This document shows positions 34,151 to 43,005 of a stretch of 52,262 nt of DNA, one piece after another. The stretch's first letter is position 1. Each line of letters opens with the position of its first letter. The notes under the pieces are model-generated. The model was not told the DNA's origin. It saw nothing but the letters and a program-made list of their open reading frames with translations, and did no database searches. Origin of the DNA: Actinomycetales bacterium Actino_02 (GTDB lineage Bacteria; Actinomycetota; Actinomycetes; Propionibacteriales; Propionibacteriaceae); contig LUYM01000007.1 of the NCBI GenBank assembly GCA_001603275.1, forward strand, positions 1-52,262, given 5' to 3'. A program made the position numbers and the translations under genes.

Positions 34151-36307
34151 TCAGCGTTCCACGGCCCGTCGCTGGCCCATCTGGACGATCAGGTACTCCT
34201 GGATGTCGAGCAGCGGTTCGCCATCGGCATTGGTGGTCCGCTGGGTCCAGGTATCGCCATCCAGCCACCAGGATGCGGTGCCCTCATCGAAGGCGAGCTC
34301 GAACAGCCGCTCGATCTGGGCGATGTGCCGGGGGTTGTTCAGCGCCACCACAACCTCGACGCGACGGTCGAGGTTGCGGTGCATCAGGTCGGCCGAACCG
34401 ATGCCCACCTTGGGCTGGCCGCCGTTGGCGAACCAGAACAGCCGGCTGTGCTCGAGGAAACGGCCCAGGATCGAACGGACTCGAATGTTCTCACTCAGCC
34501 CAGGAACGCCCGGCCGCACCGAGCAGATCCCGCGCACCCACAGATCCACCGGGACGCCGGCCTGGGAGGCCCGGTAGAGCACGTCGGTGACGGCCTCGTC
34601 CACGATCGAGTTGACCTTGATCTTCACCCCGGCCGGCAGCCCGGCCCTGTGGTTGGCGATCTCGGCTTCAACGCTCTCCAACAAGCCCTTTCGCACCGAG
34701 TGGGGGGCCACCAGGAGTCGCTTGTAGCTGGTCTCCTGGGTCATCCCGGACAGGTGATTGAACAACCGCGACACGTCGTCGGTGATCACGGCGTTGGAGG
34801 TGAGCAGGCCCATGTCCTCATACATCCGGGCGGTCTTCGGGTTGTAGTTGCCGGTACCGATGTGGCAGTAGCGACGCAACCCGGACGGCTCTTCGCGAAC
34901 CACCAGCGACAGCTTGCAGTGAGTCTTCAGACCGAGCATGCCGTAGACCACGTGGCAGCCGGCCTTCTCCAGCTTGCGAGCCCAGGCGATGTTGGCCTGC
35001 TCGTCGAAGCGGGCCTTGATCTCGACCAGGGCCAGCACCTGCTTGCCGGCCTGGGCGGCCTCGATCAGAGCGTCGATGATCGGCGAATCGCCGGACGTGC
35101 GGTACAGCGTCTGCTTGATGGCCAGCACGGCCGGATCGGCCGCAGCCTGCTCGATGAACCGCTGCACGGAGGTGGCGAACGAGTCGTAGGGGTGGTGCAG
35201 CAGGACGTCCCGGGTCTTCAGCGCGGCGAACAGGTCGGCTTGGCGCGCCGTCTCGACCTTCGCCAGTTCGGGATGAGTCTTGGGCAGGAAGCTGGGGTAG
35301 AGCAGGGCTTCGCGATCCAGGTCGGCGATCCCGAACAGGCCGCGCAGATCCAGTGGGCTGGGCACCTTGAAGACTTCCTTCTCGGCGATGTCCAGCTCGC
35401 TGACCAGCAGCCCGAGCATGTAGTCGTCGATGTCCTCTTCGACCTCGAGTCGGACCGGTGGGCGTCCGATCTTGCGGCGCAACAGCTCCTTCTCCAAGGC
35501 GAACAGCAGGTTCTCTGCGTCGTCCTCTTCGACCTCGACGTCTTCGTTGCGGGTGACCCGGAAGGTGGAGTGGCCCAGGATCTGCATGCCGGTGAACACC
35601 TGATCCAGATGGCTGGCGATCACATCCTCGAGCGGGACGAACCGTCCACCACCCAGCGGGACGAACCGGCTGAGGATGGTCGGCACCTTGATCCGGGCGA
35701 ACTGGCGGGCGCCGGTGGACGGGTTGCGCAGCAACACGGCCAGGTTCACGCTCAGGCCGGAGATGTAGGGGAACGGGTGCGACGGGTCGACGGCCAGCGG
35801 GGTGAGCACCGGGAAGATTCGGCTCTCGAACAGCTCGGTCATCTTGGCCCGTTCGTCGGGGCGCAGTTCCTCCCAGCGCAGGATCTCAATGCCATGTTCG
35901 GCCAGCGCCGGACGAATGTCGGTGGCGAACACCCTGGTCACCTCGGCGACCAGCTCCCGGCTGCGGGCCAGGATCGCGTCGTGCAGTTCGCGGGGCAGCA
36001 ACCCGGAATTGCTGGGGACGGCCACGCCGGCCGCCATTCGACGCTTCAGCCCGGCCACCCGGACCATGAAGAACTCGTCCAGGTTGTTGCAGAAGATCGC
36101 CAGGAACTTGGCCCGCTCCAGCAACGGCACTCGCTTCGCGTCCTTGGCCAGGTCGAGCACTCGGGCGTTGAAGGACAGCCAGCTCAGCTCGCGATCAGAG
36201 AACCGGTCTGCGGGCAATTCGGGCAGGTCAGCGGGCTCGACCGGGTTCGGCGTGGACGGCGTCTCGGGCAGCTCGAGGCCAGGCTCGTCGAGCTGACTGT
36301 CGGTCAT
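34151..36307 (-). CDS. ppk1: Polyphosphate kinase 1
   Basis: This 718-residue enzyme reversibly polymerises the gamma phosphate of ATP into inorganic polyphosphate. All four PPK1 parts are visible: the N domain ([16 protein letters not shown]), head domain, and C1/C2 domains. The phosphorylated His is H482 in [42 protein letters not shown] is also characteristic. The acidic, proline-rich N-terminal 35 residues are a variable extension. It overlaps mshD by four bases (ATGA). It lies about 2 kb from pstSCAB, grouping phosphate import and storage. Confidence 0.97.
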   Translation of the reverse strand: MTDSQLDEPGLELPETPSTPNPVEPADLPELPADRFSDRELSWLSFNARVLDLAKDAKRVPLLERAKFLAIFCNNLDEFFMVRVAGLKRRMAAGVAVPSNSGLLPRELHDAILARSRELVAEVTRVFATDIRPALAEHGIEILRWEELRPDERAKMTELFESRIFPVLTPLAVDPSHPFPYISGLSVNLAVLLRNPSTGARQFARIKVPTILSRFVPLGGGRFVPLEDVIASHLDQVFTGMQILGHSTFRVTRNEDVEVEEDDAENLLFALEKELLRRKIGRPPVRLEVEEDIDDYMLGLLVSELDIAEKEVFKVPSPLDLRGLFGIADLDREALLYPSFLPKTHPELAKVETARQADLFAALKTRDVLLHHPYDSFATSVQRFIEQAAADPAVLAIKQTLYRTSGDSPIIDALIEAAQAGKQVLALVEIKARFDEQANIAWARKLEKAGCHVVYGMLGLKTHCKLSLVVREEPSGLRRYCHIGTGNYNPKTARMYEDMGLLTSNAVITDDVSRLFNHLSGMTQETSYKRLLVAPHSVRKGLLESVEAEIANHRAGLPAGVKIKVNSIVDEAVTDVLYRASQAGVPVDLWVRGICSVRPGVPGLSENIRVRSILGRFLEHSRLFWFANGGQPKVGIGSADLMHRNLDRRVEVVVALNNPRHIAQIERLFELAFDEGTASWWLDGDTWTQRTTNADGEPLLDIQEYLIVQMGQRRAVER

Positions 36308-37188
36308 CGGTTCTCCTGTGCCGGCCTGGTGTAGAGCAGATCACGGTGATCGATCGTGAAGCCAGCGCCTTCATACATTCTTACCGGTATCTGCTCGCTG
36401 CTGTCGACGTAGAGGACAACCTCGGTCGCTCCGGCGGCGGCCAGGTGGGCCAAGCCGGCGTCCAGCAGCACGCGACCATAGCCTCGCCCGCGGACTCGGC
36501 TCGCGGTGCCGATCACGTACACCTCGCCGAGCAGGGGTTCGGCCAGCTTCGTCCAGTGGAAGCCGGCCAGCCCGTCGGCGTCGAAGGCCAGCAGCAGCCC
36601 GTCCGGATCGAACCAATCCTCGGCCATCCGCTGCGCCAGGCCGTCGGCGTCCAACGCGCCTTGTTCGGGGTGCTCGGCGAAGGCCTCGGCGTTCAGCGAC
36701 AGCAGTGCATCCTGATCGCCGGGCCGGAAGCCACGGATGGTGAGTCCGGCAGGCAGTTCCGGGGCACTGGCGCCGGCCAGGGAGCGCCGCATCACCAGCA
36801 GCGTCCGGGACGGGCGGAGGCCGAGCGCTGCAGCGAACTCGCGAGCCGCCGGCAGATCGCCGAAGGACCACAGGCCCCACTCGGTGATGTCGGCTCCGGG
36901 CAGTTCCAGGTCGGAGTCGGCCAAGCCCTCGATCAGCTGCTCGACCAGGGCACCGCCGAGCCCGCGACGCCGATAGTGCGGGTCGACCACCACCTGGGCA
37001 GTACCGAAGTCGGGTCGCCACTGCAGGTAACCGACCACGGTGCCGTCCTGCTCGGCAAGCAGATGCTCGGCCGGGGCGCCCGCGATGGCGAACCGAGCCT
37101 CCTCATTGAGCGGCGCGAATCCGTCCGCGCTCAGTGCGCGGTCGGCAAGCGCGAGGATCTGTTCGGCTTGGCTGCTGGTCAGGTTCAC
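36304..37188 (-). CDS. mshD: Mycothiol synthase
   Basis: This 294-residue protein has tandem GNAT domains (about 1-140 and 150-294). It acetylates Cys-GlcN-inositol in the last step of mycothiol synthesis. The first domain has [13 protein letters not shown]; the second has the MshD segments [18 protein letters not shown] and [16 protein letters not shown]. The start is GTG (complement of 37186-37188), with TAGCCT (complement of 37195-37200) six bases upstream, so a leaderless mRNA is likely for the mshD-ppk1-mutT1 operon. Confidence 0.95.
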   Translation of the reverse strand: MNLTSSQAEQILALADRALSADGFAPLNEEARFAIAGAPAEHLLAEQDGTVVGYLQWRPDFGTAQVVVDPHYRRRGLGGALVEQLIEGLADSDLELPGADITEWGLWSFGDLPAAREFAAALGLRPSRTLLVMRRSLAGASAPELPAGLTIRGFRPGDQDALLSLNAEAFAEHPEQGALDADGLAQRMAEDWFDPDGLLLAFDADGLAGFHWTKLAEPLLGEVYVIGTASRVRGRGYGRVLLDAGLAHLAAAGATEVVLYVDSSEQIPVRMYEGAGFTIDHRDLLYTRPAQENR

Positions 37189-37228
37189 ATGGCCAGGCTA
37201 GCCGCGCTGCGTTACGGCAGAACGGCGA

Positions 37229-37906
37229 TCAGTGCCGCGGGCCACCGTCGGGGGAGAACCGGTAGCCGACATTGCGGACGGTGCCGATCAGCGCTTCATG
37301 CTCGGGGCCGAGCTTGGCCCGCAGCCGCCGAACGTGGACGTCCACCGTGCGAGTACCGCCGTAATAGTCGTAGCCCCACACGTCAGCCAGCAGGTGCTCG
37401 CGGCTGAAGACTCGTCCGGGGTGCTGCACGAGGTACTTCAGCAGCTCGAACTCGGTGTAGGTCAGGTCGAGTGGCTCGCCCTCCAACATCACCGAGTAGG
37501 CCGCGTCGTCGATCACGATGCCGCCCGACGAGATCAAGCCGTCGTTGGCCGCTGAGGTGACCAGCAGCCGAATCCGGGCCTCGAACTCGGCGGGACCGGC
37601 GGTGTCCAGCACCATGTCGGAGATGTTCCAGTCGGAGGCGACGGCGGCCAGCCCACTCTCGGTGAGCACCAGCAGCAACGGGACGGTCGAGCCGGACGAC
37701 TGGAAGAGACGAGCCATCATCCGGGCGCCGGCCAGGTCCTTGCGTCCGTCCAGGACGACCAGGTCGCAGCGAGCCGACTCGGTCAGCGCCTGAGTGTCGG
37801 CGGCGACCTGCTGGATCGTGTGCGGGAGCAGCGCGAGGACTGGCAGTGAGCGTTCGGCAGGCGCACCGCTGGTCACTTCATTACTCACCAGGAGCAGTTG
37901 CGCCAT
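37229..37906 (-). CDS. glnR: GlnR-type orphan OmpR-family regulator
   Basis: This 225-residue protein has an atypical receiver (about 1-115) and an OmpR winged helix (about 128-222: TYTEFELLKYLVQHPGRVFSREHLLADVWGYDYYGGTRTVDVHVRRLRAKLG). It closely resembles GlnR, the nitrogen-assimilation activator that dimerises without phosphorylation. The receiver shows VVLDGRKDLAGARMM at the usual Asp position but lacks the full acidic pocket. There is no histidine kinase nearby. A strong AGGAGGTGG Shine-Dalgarno fixes the ATG at 37906. glnR upstream of mshD is conserved in mycobacteria and other actinobacteria. Confidence 0.88.
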   Translation of the reverse strand: MAQLLLVSNEVTSGAPAERSLPVLALLPHTIQQVAADTQALTESARCDLVVLDGRKDLAGARMMARLFQSSGSTVPLLLVLTESGLAAVASDWNISDMVLDTAGPAEFEARIRLLVTSAANDGLISSGGIVIDDAAYSVMLEGEPLDLTYTEFELLKYLVQHPGRVFSREHLLADVWGYDYYGGTRTVDVHVRRLRAKLGPEHEALIGTVRNVGYRFSPDGGPRH

Positions 37907-37991
37907 GCCACCTCCTCGCGTCAGGCGCGTTGCTTTCGGGTAAACCTTAGTGAACCGAGTGGTCTCAGCGCTGCGGTAGCGCTATCGCGGA

Positions 37992-38432
37992 CTAATCGTC
38001 TGTGTCGATGATCAGGGTCATTGGTCCCTGATTCACTAGCGATACCTCCATGTCGGCACCGAATTGCCCGGTCTCAACCGTCGCACCGAGGGTGCGCAGT
38101 TCTTCGACGAAGCACTCCACCAGCGGCTCGCTGATCGGGCCAGGAGCGGCTTTCGACCAGGACGGACGGCGTCCCTTGCGGGTGTCGGCGTACAAAGTGA
38201 ACTGGCTGACCACCAACAGCGGCGCGTTCAGGTCTGCGCAGGACTGCTCGTCCGGCATGATCCGCAGCTGCCAGAGCTTGGCGGCCAGCTTCGTGGCGGT
38301 CTGTTCGGTGTCGGTGTGGGTGACTCCGACCAACACCATCAGCCCCGGTTCGTCGATCCGTCCGATCACCTGGCCGGCCACGCTCACCTGGGCCGAACTG
38401 ACTCGCTGCGCCACCGCTCTCACGGCGTCCAT
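37992..38432 (-). CDS. dtd: D-aminoacyl-tRNA deacylase
   Basis: This 146-residue homodimeric enzyme hydrolyses D-amino acids from mis-charged tRNA. Both hallmark motifs are present: SQFTL (76-80) and the cross-subunit Gly-cisPro in NQGP (134-137). Length is normal. The ATG at 38432 has GAAGGTG upstream. A 520-bp repeat-bearing region without recognisable genes lies upstream of it. Confidence 0.96.
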   Translation of the reverse strand: MDAVRAVAQRVSSAQVSVAGQVIGRIDEPGLMVLVGVTHTDTEQTATKLAAKLWQLRIMPDEQSCADLNAPLLVVSQFTLYADTRKGRRPSWSKAAPGPISEPLVECFVEELRTLGATVETGQFGADMEVSLVNQGPMTLIIDTDD

Positions 38433-38953
38433 CCAAGCACCTTCATGAGCCCCACTTCACCGGCGAGGGCCCGCCTTAGCGCCGAAGGCTCGTCCCTGGA
38501 GTGAAGCTCTCGGCGACAAGGCGAGCCCTCGGCGGTTCCAGGTGGCTGTCTCTGCGGGGGTGGGGGGTGCAGTTCGGCTTGGTTCCCGGTGTCGGCTCGA
38601 TCAGGGTGAGGGGTGGCTGGGGCCGTGGTGAGCTCGACCGTCGGCGCTCTGACCGCCTCCCTGGGCCGCCCCAGGTCGCGACGCAGGTTTCGTCGTCGGC
38701 TGGCTGGTTCCGCGTTCGTGGGGCCAGCCAGGGAGGTGCGCCGTTGCTGCAGGCAGTGCGCCCGGCGCAAACCTTGTTTTCGTCCCCATCTGGATGGGTC
38801 ATCGCGCGCCGACCAACTCGAACCCGATTTCGGTACCCAATACGACACCGAGCGGAGCCGTGATGGGGTACCAAACTCGGGTTTGACCTGCGAGGGTCGG
38901 GCAGACAGCTCTGGATGGGGACGAAAACCGGGTTTGAGCGCGCAGCCAGGTGT
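38433..38953. other. 521-bp gene-poor region carrying a nested-repeat element
   Basis: Several open frames cross this stretch, but none has family resemblance, a ribosome site or a sensible start. The first ~330 bases are G/C-skewed with short imperfect hairpins, for example GGCTGG...CCAGCC around 38700-38730. The last 170 bases are the nested inverted-repeat element. It separates dtd (leftward) from the AbiEi-like gene, whose stop lies 14 bases from the element. Confidence 0.6.
38767..38939. repeat. Nested inverted-repeat element, copy 2 (four arms, ~171 bp)
   Basis: Arms lie at 38767-38787, 38818-38838, 38866-38886 and 38917-38937, with a short extension to 38939. The inner pair shares GGTACCC/GGGTACC around a 27-base loop. 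The outer pair shares TTTTCGTCCCCATC and GATGGGGACGAAAA. Gaps between outer and inner arms are 30 bases on each side. The heptamer CAGACAG occupies the same offset (16-22) in the last gap as in the copy at 19999-20168. Arms within a pair match each other better than they match the other pair. Confidence 0.85.
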
Positions 38954-39913
38954 TCAGCAGCCCAGTGCCCGTCCGACCCGGTCGACGACGACGGCCGGTG
39001 AGAGCAGGATCTCCTTGGCCAGCCAGCGGACCACGCGGTACCCCTGATCACGCAACGCTTGCTCGCGCTGCTTCTCGCGGACAAACGCATCCGGGTCGGC
39101 GTACTTCACTGCGCCGTCGCACTCGCCGATTACGCGCTGCTCTGCCCACAGACAGTCGGGATAGAAGATCCCGATCGGCGTCCTGATCGATGCCTGGAAC
39201 ACCGGTGCCGGGAGCCCGGCGCAGTGGAAATGCCCGGCCGAAAGCGACTCGGCTGCCGATTCTCGGCACGGCTCACACAGCCCGATGGCCTCGGCCAGCC
39301 CTGAGCGGCGATGGGCGCGGGCTGTCGCGAGAAGCTGATTGCGGATCGTCGAGACGAAGGCGGGATTCACGTAGTCGCGCCGCCGAACCGAGCCGACGAA
39401 CCCGGCGCACATCAGCCGGGCCGCACCATCGAGTATCGCCAACGACTCAGGAAGGGACAGCCCGGCGGCAAGGTCGATTGCCGTGCGATGGACTGTGGTG
39501 ATCGGGACTCCGGCGTCGTCGCGGGCGAGGTCACCCGGTGGCAGGGCGGCCACGTGGTGGATGCCGGTGGAACTGCGGTTGGAGCGGTAGCTATAGCCCG
39601 CGGGCAGGGTGATCGAGACGGGCAGTTCCGTCCACCCGGTCGCGGTGGGTGCAGGCAGAAACCAGGCGGCGGCCGCCGACTGATGGCTGATCGCTGCATC
39701 CGGGTTCGCGGCGACCTCTGCCCGTGCCCGAAGAAGATGCTGCGCCAGCGGGTCGTCCGACCATGCCGAACTCGACACATATACGCCGCGCCGGACCTGA
39801 ATCAGCGCGCCGCGACGCAGTTGAGTGGCGAGTGCCTTCCTGCCGACGGCGTGCTCGAGCTCGCGGGCGCGGACGGGATTGTCCGGCAGCGTCCAGACCT
39901 TCGTGGTGCCCAT
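38954..39913 (-). CDS. AbiEi-like winged-helix protein with C-terminal PD-(D/E)XK/DUF559-like nuclease fold
   Basis: This 319-residue protein has an N-terminal wing (AVGRKALATQLRRGALIQVRRGVYV, about 22-46) like the type IV antitoxin AbiEi, and a middle section with ISHQSAAAAW and TTVHRTAIDLAA. The C-terminal domain (about 215-310) resembles DUF559/Vsr nucleases: E222, D253 in FYPDCLW, E264-x-D266-x3-K270 and the helix VREKQREQALRDQGYRVVRW. This architecture is widespread and multi-copy in actinobacteria, and its role is unknown. No AbiEii-type toxin is adjacent. Its stop is 14 bases from the nested repeat. Confidence 0.78.
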   Translation of the reverse strand: MGTTKVWTLPDNPVRARELEHAVGRKALATQLRRGALIQVRRGVYVSSSAWSDDPLAQHLLRARAEVAANPDAAISHQSAAAAWFLPAPTATGWTELPVSITLPAGYSYRSNRSSTGIHHVAALPPGDLARDDAGVPITTVHRTAIDLAAGLSLPESLAILDGAARLMCAGFVGSVRRRDYVNPAFVSTIRNQLLATARAHRRSGLAEAIGLCEPCRESAAESLSAGHFHCAGLPAPVFQASIRTPIGIFYPDCLWAEQRVIGECDGAVKYADPDAFVREKQREQALRDQGYRVVRWLAKEILLSPAVVVDRVGRALGC

Positions 39914-39946
39914 GCCGTCATGGTCGAGCGTCGTCGGCTGATCAGT

Positions 39947-40489
39947 TCAGGAGTTCGGTGAGGCTGTGGACGACCGGGGCTGGAGCGGCGGCTTTCGCCG
40001 CAGTCTGTGGACAACGGCGAGGCCGGCGACCGCTGCGGCCGATGCGGCGATCCCGCCGGTGAGTGCGAAGAAGACTGCCGCTCGCGGCCCGATGGACGGC
40101 CCGCCGTCAAGGGCGATGGCGATGGCTGCGCCGCTGAGTCCGGCAGCAACGGCCGTCCATGGCAGCCAGCGAGCCAGCGGTGGTGGGTCGGACGGGACGG
40201 CGGTCACCTGACTGCGTCCGGCAACCCAGGCCAGTGCGATCAGCCCTAGCGCTCCGCCGAGGTACTGCGCCCAGCGGCAGCCCTCCCAAACGCCACCCAA
40301 TGGTGACGGGTAACTGGCGGCAAGCGCGGCGATGTGGGTCGCGCCAAAGCGTCCGGCATGGGTGAACTCGTCGATCAGGACGTGAGTGGCCGCACCGATT
40401 GTCACAGCGGCGAGGACGCCCCACCATCGCGGACGCGTTGATGGGAGCCGCCATCGGCGCCGGATCGGCAACGGCGAGAGCTCGTTCAC
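39947..40489 (-). pseudogene. DUF4184 family protein, apparently missing its N-terminus
   Basis: This 180-residue frame holds the membrane core GAATHVLIDEFTHAGRFGATHI, which matches the middle of DUF4184 proteins, and two or three further helices. Full members begin with a PFTLSHP-type motif and one or two membrane segments, about 80 residues that are absent here. The best start is a GTG at 40489 without a ribosome site. A GGGACG hairpin repeat lies just upstream (40511-40547), where the missing coding sequence would be. Either the gene was truncated by rearrangement at the repeat, or this is a short family variant. Confidence 0.6.
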
Positions 40490-40510
40490 CGCGATCGGGC
40501 CAGGTGAGTT

Positions 40511-40547
40511 GGGACGTAACAGGAACCGTCCCCGTTTTGTCCCGGGG
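40511..40547. repeat. Copy of the GGGACG...CGTCCC hairpin repeat
   Basis: The first ~22 bases are identical to the copies at 27930 and 28004, including AACAGGAACCGTCCCC. One extra G precedes the T4 run, and GTCCCGGGGG follows. It lies between the truncated DUF4184 gene and the small membrane ORF. Confidence 0.85.
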
Positions 40548-40578
40548 GTGGCTGGGGTGGGCCGGTTATGCTGCTGGG

Positions 40579-40707
40579 GTGCTCAGCCTCATTCCGCTCT
40601 CGGTGACCGGTTGGGTGATGGGCGGCGGTTGCGTCGTGCTGATTCTGCTGGCCGGCTGGGGCTTGTTCGTGATGCTCCGCGGCCGAGGAGGTAAAGATGG
40701 CCTTTGA
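40579..40707 (+). CDS. Small single-pass membrane protein (42 aa)
   Basis: A GTG at 40579 is preceded by TATGCT (40567-40572) at six bases, the same leaderless pattern seen for many genes here. The 42-residue product has one strong hydrophobic segment (about 10-34, WVMGGGCVVLILLAGWGLFV) and a basic C-terminus (RGRGGKDGL). It overlaps the nitrobindin start by 11 bases, and the sequence GGAGGTAAAG within it serves as that gene's ribosome site. I do not recognise a family. The promoter position suggests that it starts the nitrobindin-ygfZ transcript. Confidence 0.55.
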   Translation: MLSLIPLSVTGWVMGGGCVVLILLAGWGLFVMLRGRGGKDGL

Positions 40708-41194
40708 AATCCCGTCCGACCTGAACCCGGCGCTGGTCGGGCTGGCCTGGCTGCGCGGACGCTGGGAGGGCACCGGCTACCGGCAGTGGCCCGGCGAAGA
40801 GAAGGTCAGCTACGCGATCCAGATCGACTTCGCCGACAACGGCGGCGACTTCCTTCACTACCTGGCTCAGGCATTCCTGACCGATGCCGACGGCAAGCCC
40901 GAGCGAGCCCTGTTCATGGAGACCGGCTTCTGGCGTCCGCTGGCCGACGGCACGGTGGACGTGATGATGACCTCCCCGGACGGCTACGCCGAGATCTGGT
41001 TCGGCAAGCTGGCCCCCGGACGCCTGGACCTGATCACCGACGCCGTGGCCCGCACCCGCGACGCCAAGGTCGCCTACACCGCCGGACGCCGCCTCTACGG
41101 CACCGTCGAAGGCAAGCTGATGTTCTCCTTCGACCGCGCCACCGAGACCGAGGAGTTGCAGCCCTACATCTGGGCGACCCTGGAGCGCCGGTGA
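40697..41194 (+). CDS. Nitrobindin-type heme-binding FABP-like protein (peroxynitrite isomerase)
   Basis: This 165-residue beta-barrel carries the nitrobindin signature LRGRWEGTGYRQWPG (19-33), which opens a FABP/DUF1794 fold. In homologues ferric heme in this barrel isomerises peroxynitrite to nitrate. Other matching segments are METGFWRP, MMTSPDGYAEIWFG and the YTAGRRLYG strand near the C-terminus. GGAGGTAAAG lies a few bases before the ATG. The stop overlaps the ygfZ start by GTGA, a pairing seen in other actinobacteria. Confidence 0.86.
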   Translation: MAFEIPSDLNPALVGLAWLRGRWEGTGYRQWPGEEKVSYAIQIDFADNGGDFLHYLAQAFLTDADGKPERALFMETGFWRPLADGTVDVMMTSPDGYAEIWFGKLAPGRLDLITDAVARTRDAKVAYTAGRRLYGTVEGKLMFSFDRATETEELQPYIWATLERR

Positions 41195-42117
41195 GCGTCC
41201 AGGTCAGCGAGGGCATCGACGCCGGGGCCATCTGGCACTACGGCGATCCGTTCCGCGAGCAGAAGCTGCTCGCGGCCGGCAAGGCCGGCGTGGACCTGTC
41301 GCACCGTCCCATCTTCACGATCAGCGGCCCGGACCGGCTCCGCTGGCTGAACGACATCACCAGCCAGGACTTCGCCAATCTCGCGCCCGGTCAGCCGACG
41401 GTGGCCTACATCCTCAACCCCCAAGGCCACCTGAACCACGTCTTCGGGGCCACCGATGACGGCACCACGCTGTGGTGCCACACCGAACCTGGACGCCTCC
41501 CGGAACTGCTCGCTTGGCTAGGCAAGATGATCTTTGCTGCGCGAGTTGAGCTGGGCACGCCAGAGGGCTTCGTCCTGGCCATGGCACCCGGCGCGGCGCC
41601 CGCAGTGATTGCCGCCGACCGGCTCGAGGCCACCCTCGGCGACGTCAGGGCCGGCACCTGGGCCATGGATGCGCTGCGGATTGAAGCCGGCATCCCGCGG
41701 ATCTTCGTCGACACCGACGAGCGGACCATCCCCAACGAGTTGGCCAATCCCGACGGCGACCTGCTCGGCCCGGCCGTACACCTGCACAAGGGCTGCTATC
41801 CGGGCCAGGAGACCGTGGCCCGGGTCTACAACCTCGGCCGTCCGCCGCGCCGGCTGACCCGGCTGCTGCTCGACGGCTCGGACGACACGCTGCCACCGGT
41901 CGGCGCGGACGTCCTGTCCGACGGTCAGGTCGTCGGACGGATGGGCAGCTCGCAGCGGCATCACGAACTCGGGCCGATCGGGCTGGCGCTGCTCAAGCGG
42001 CAGCTGAACCCCGAGCTCGAGCTCGTCGTGGCAGGCGTCGCCGCTGCGCAGGAGCCGCTGGTGTCGGCCGACGCCGGCCTGCACTGGCGCCCGCAACCGG
42101 GCCTGGGCCGCGCCTGA
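41191..42117 (+). CDS. ygfZ: YgfZ/GcvT-like folate-binding protein
   Basis: This 308-residue protein has the GcvT aminomethyltransferase fold. The diagnostic motif K-G-C-Y-x-G-Q-E is at 200-207 (KGCYPGQE). YgfZ proteins use tetrahydrofolate to help assemble or repair certain iron-sulfur enzymes. The N-terminal GVDLSHRPIFTISGPDRLRWLNDITSQD is also typical. The GTG at 41191 overlaps the nitrobindin stop; the frame extends far upstream only as a shadow. It ends in TGATG, overlapping the hydrolase start. Confidence 0.92.
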   Translation: MSVQVSEGIDAGAIWHYGDPFREQKLLAAGKAGVDLSHRPIFTISGPDRLRWLNDITSQDFANLAPGQPTVAYILNPQGHLNHVFGATDDGTTLWCHTEPGRLPELLAWLGKMIFAARVELGTPEGFVLAMAPGAAPAVIAADRLEATLGDVRAGTWAMDALRIEAGIPRIFVDTDERTIPNELANPDGDLLGPAVHLHKGCYPGQETVARVYNLGRPPRRLTRLLLDGSDDTLPPVGADVLSDGQVVGRMGSSQRHHELGPIGLALLKRQLNPELELVVAGVAAAQEPLVSADAGLHWRPQPGLGRA

Positions 42118-42953
42118 TGGCGCGGACGAGTTCAACCTCCGGGAGAAGCGGTCGGTCACCCCGCGGCACTCAGTCCGGTCCGACCCGCCGGTGGCCGCGA
42201 CGACTGCTGTTGTTGCTGGTTGCGGCGCTGGCGTTCAGCCTCGGCTTTGCCTGGCCGATCCTGGTTCGGCCGCCGCTGGTTCCCGGTCAGGATGCGATCT
42301 CGAACCCTGCCAGCGCCAAGGCGAAGGTCACGCTGAAGACCGACGACGGCCGTTACTTGTTGGTCGAGCCGCCGGCCGGGGTCGCCGAATCGGACGTACT
42401 GGTGGTGATCTACCCCGGCGGCCTGGTCCGTCCTCAGGCCTACGAATGGCTGGCCCGGCGTGAGGCTGCCGCCGGGCGCACCACGATCGTCCCTGAGTTC
42501 TGGTTCGACCTGCCGGTGCTGCAGCCGGATCGGGCCAAGTCGATGCTGGCCAGCTACGGCCGGGGCAAGAAGGTCGTGTTGATCGGCCATTCACTGGGCG
42601 GGTCGATGGCCGCCCGGTTCGTGGCCGACCAAGACAAGTGGGGTTCGCATCCGGTCTCCGGGCTGGTTCTGCTGGCGTCCTACCCGCCCGACGACAACGA
42701 TCTCAGCGGCATTCCCGGGCTGAAGTCGCTGGTGGTCGACGCCGAGCACGATCAGGTTGTCGACAAGACCAAGCTGAACGGCGGACTCAAACGGCTACCG
42801 GACGGCACCAAGAAGGTGCAGTTGGACGGGGCCGTCCACTCCTTCTTCGGACGCTACGGCCCACAGGCCGGCGACGGCGTGCCGACGGTCCCGCGGACCG
42901 CCGCGGAAGAACAACTCGTCGGCATCATCGACGACTTCGTCGCAGCTTTGTGA
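42117..42953 (+). CDS. Membrane-anchored alpha/beta hydrolase
   Basis: This 278-residue protein has a basic N-terminus, one membrane anchor (about 29-50, LLLLLVAALAFSLGFAWPI) and an extracytoplasmic alpha/beta-hydrolase domain. The nucleophile elbow is GHSLGG (157-162, S159), the acid is probably in VVDAEHDQVVD, and the His is in DGAVHSFFGRYG. The domain resembles a dienelactone-hydrolase-like family found in Gram-positive bacteria. The substrate is unknown. The ATG overlaps the ygfZ stop by one base. Confidence 0.86.
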   Translation: MARTSSTSGRSGRSPRGTQSGPTRRWPRRLLLLLVAALAFSLGFAWPILVRPPLVPGQDAISNPASAKAKVTLKTDDGRYLLVEPPAGVAESDVLVVIYPGGLVRPQAYEWLARREAAAGRTTIVPEFWFDLPVLQPDRAKSMLASYGRGKKVVLIGHSLGGSMAARFVADQDKWGSHPVSGLVLLASYPPDDNDLSGIPGLKSLVVDAEHDQVVDKTKLNGGLKRLPDGTKKVQLDGAVHSFFGRYGPQAGDGVPTVPRTAAEEQLVGIIDDFVAAL

Positions 42954-43005
42954 CAGTCCCGAGAAATCGGTGCTGACCAGGCCCGACAGGGCCGATGATG
43001 CTGGC

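Noticed and set aside
33275-36334. 1019-residue open frame antisense to mutT1 and ppk1
   Set aside because: The opposite-strand genes are clear enzymes with intact motifs; the long frame reflects high GC content.
38501-38863. Overlapping small frames in the gap between dtd and the AbiEi-like gene
   Set aside because: They run through repeat arms, lack ribosome sites or leaderless signals, and resemble nothing known.
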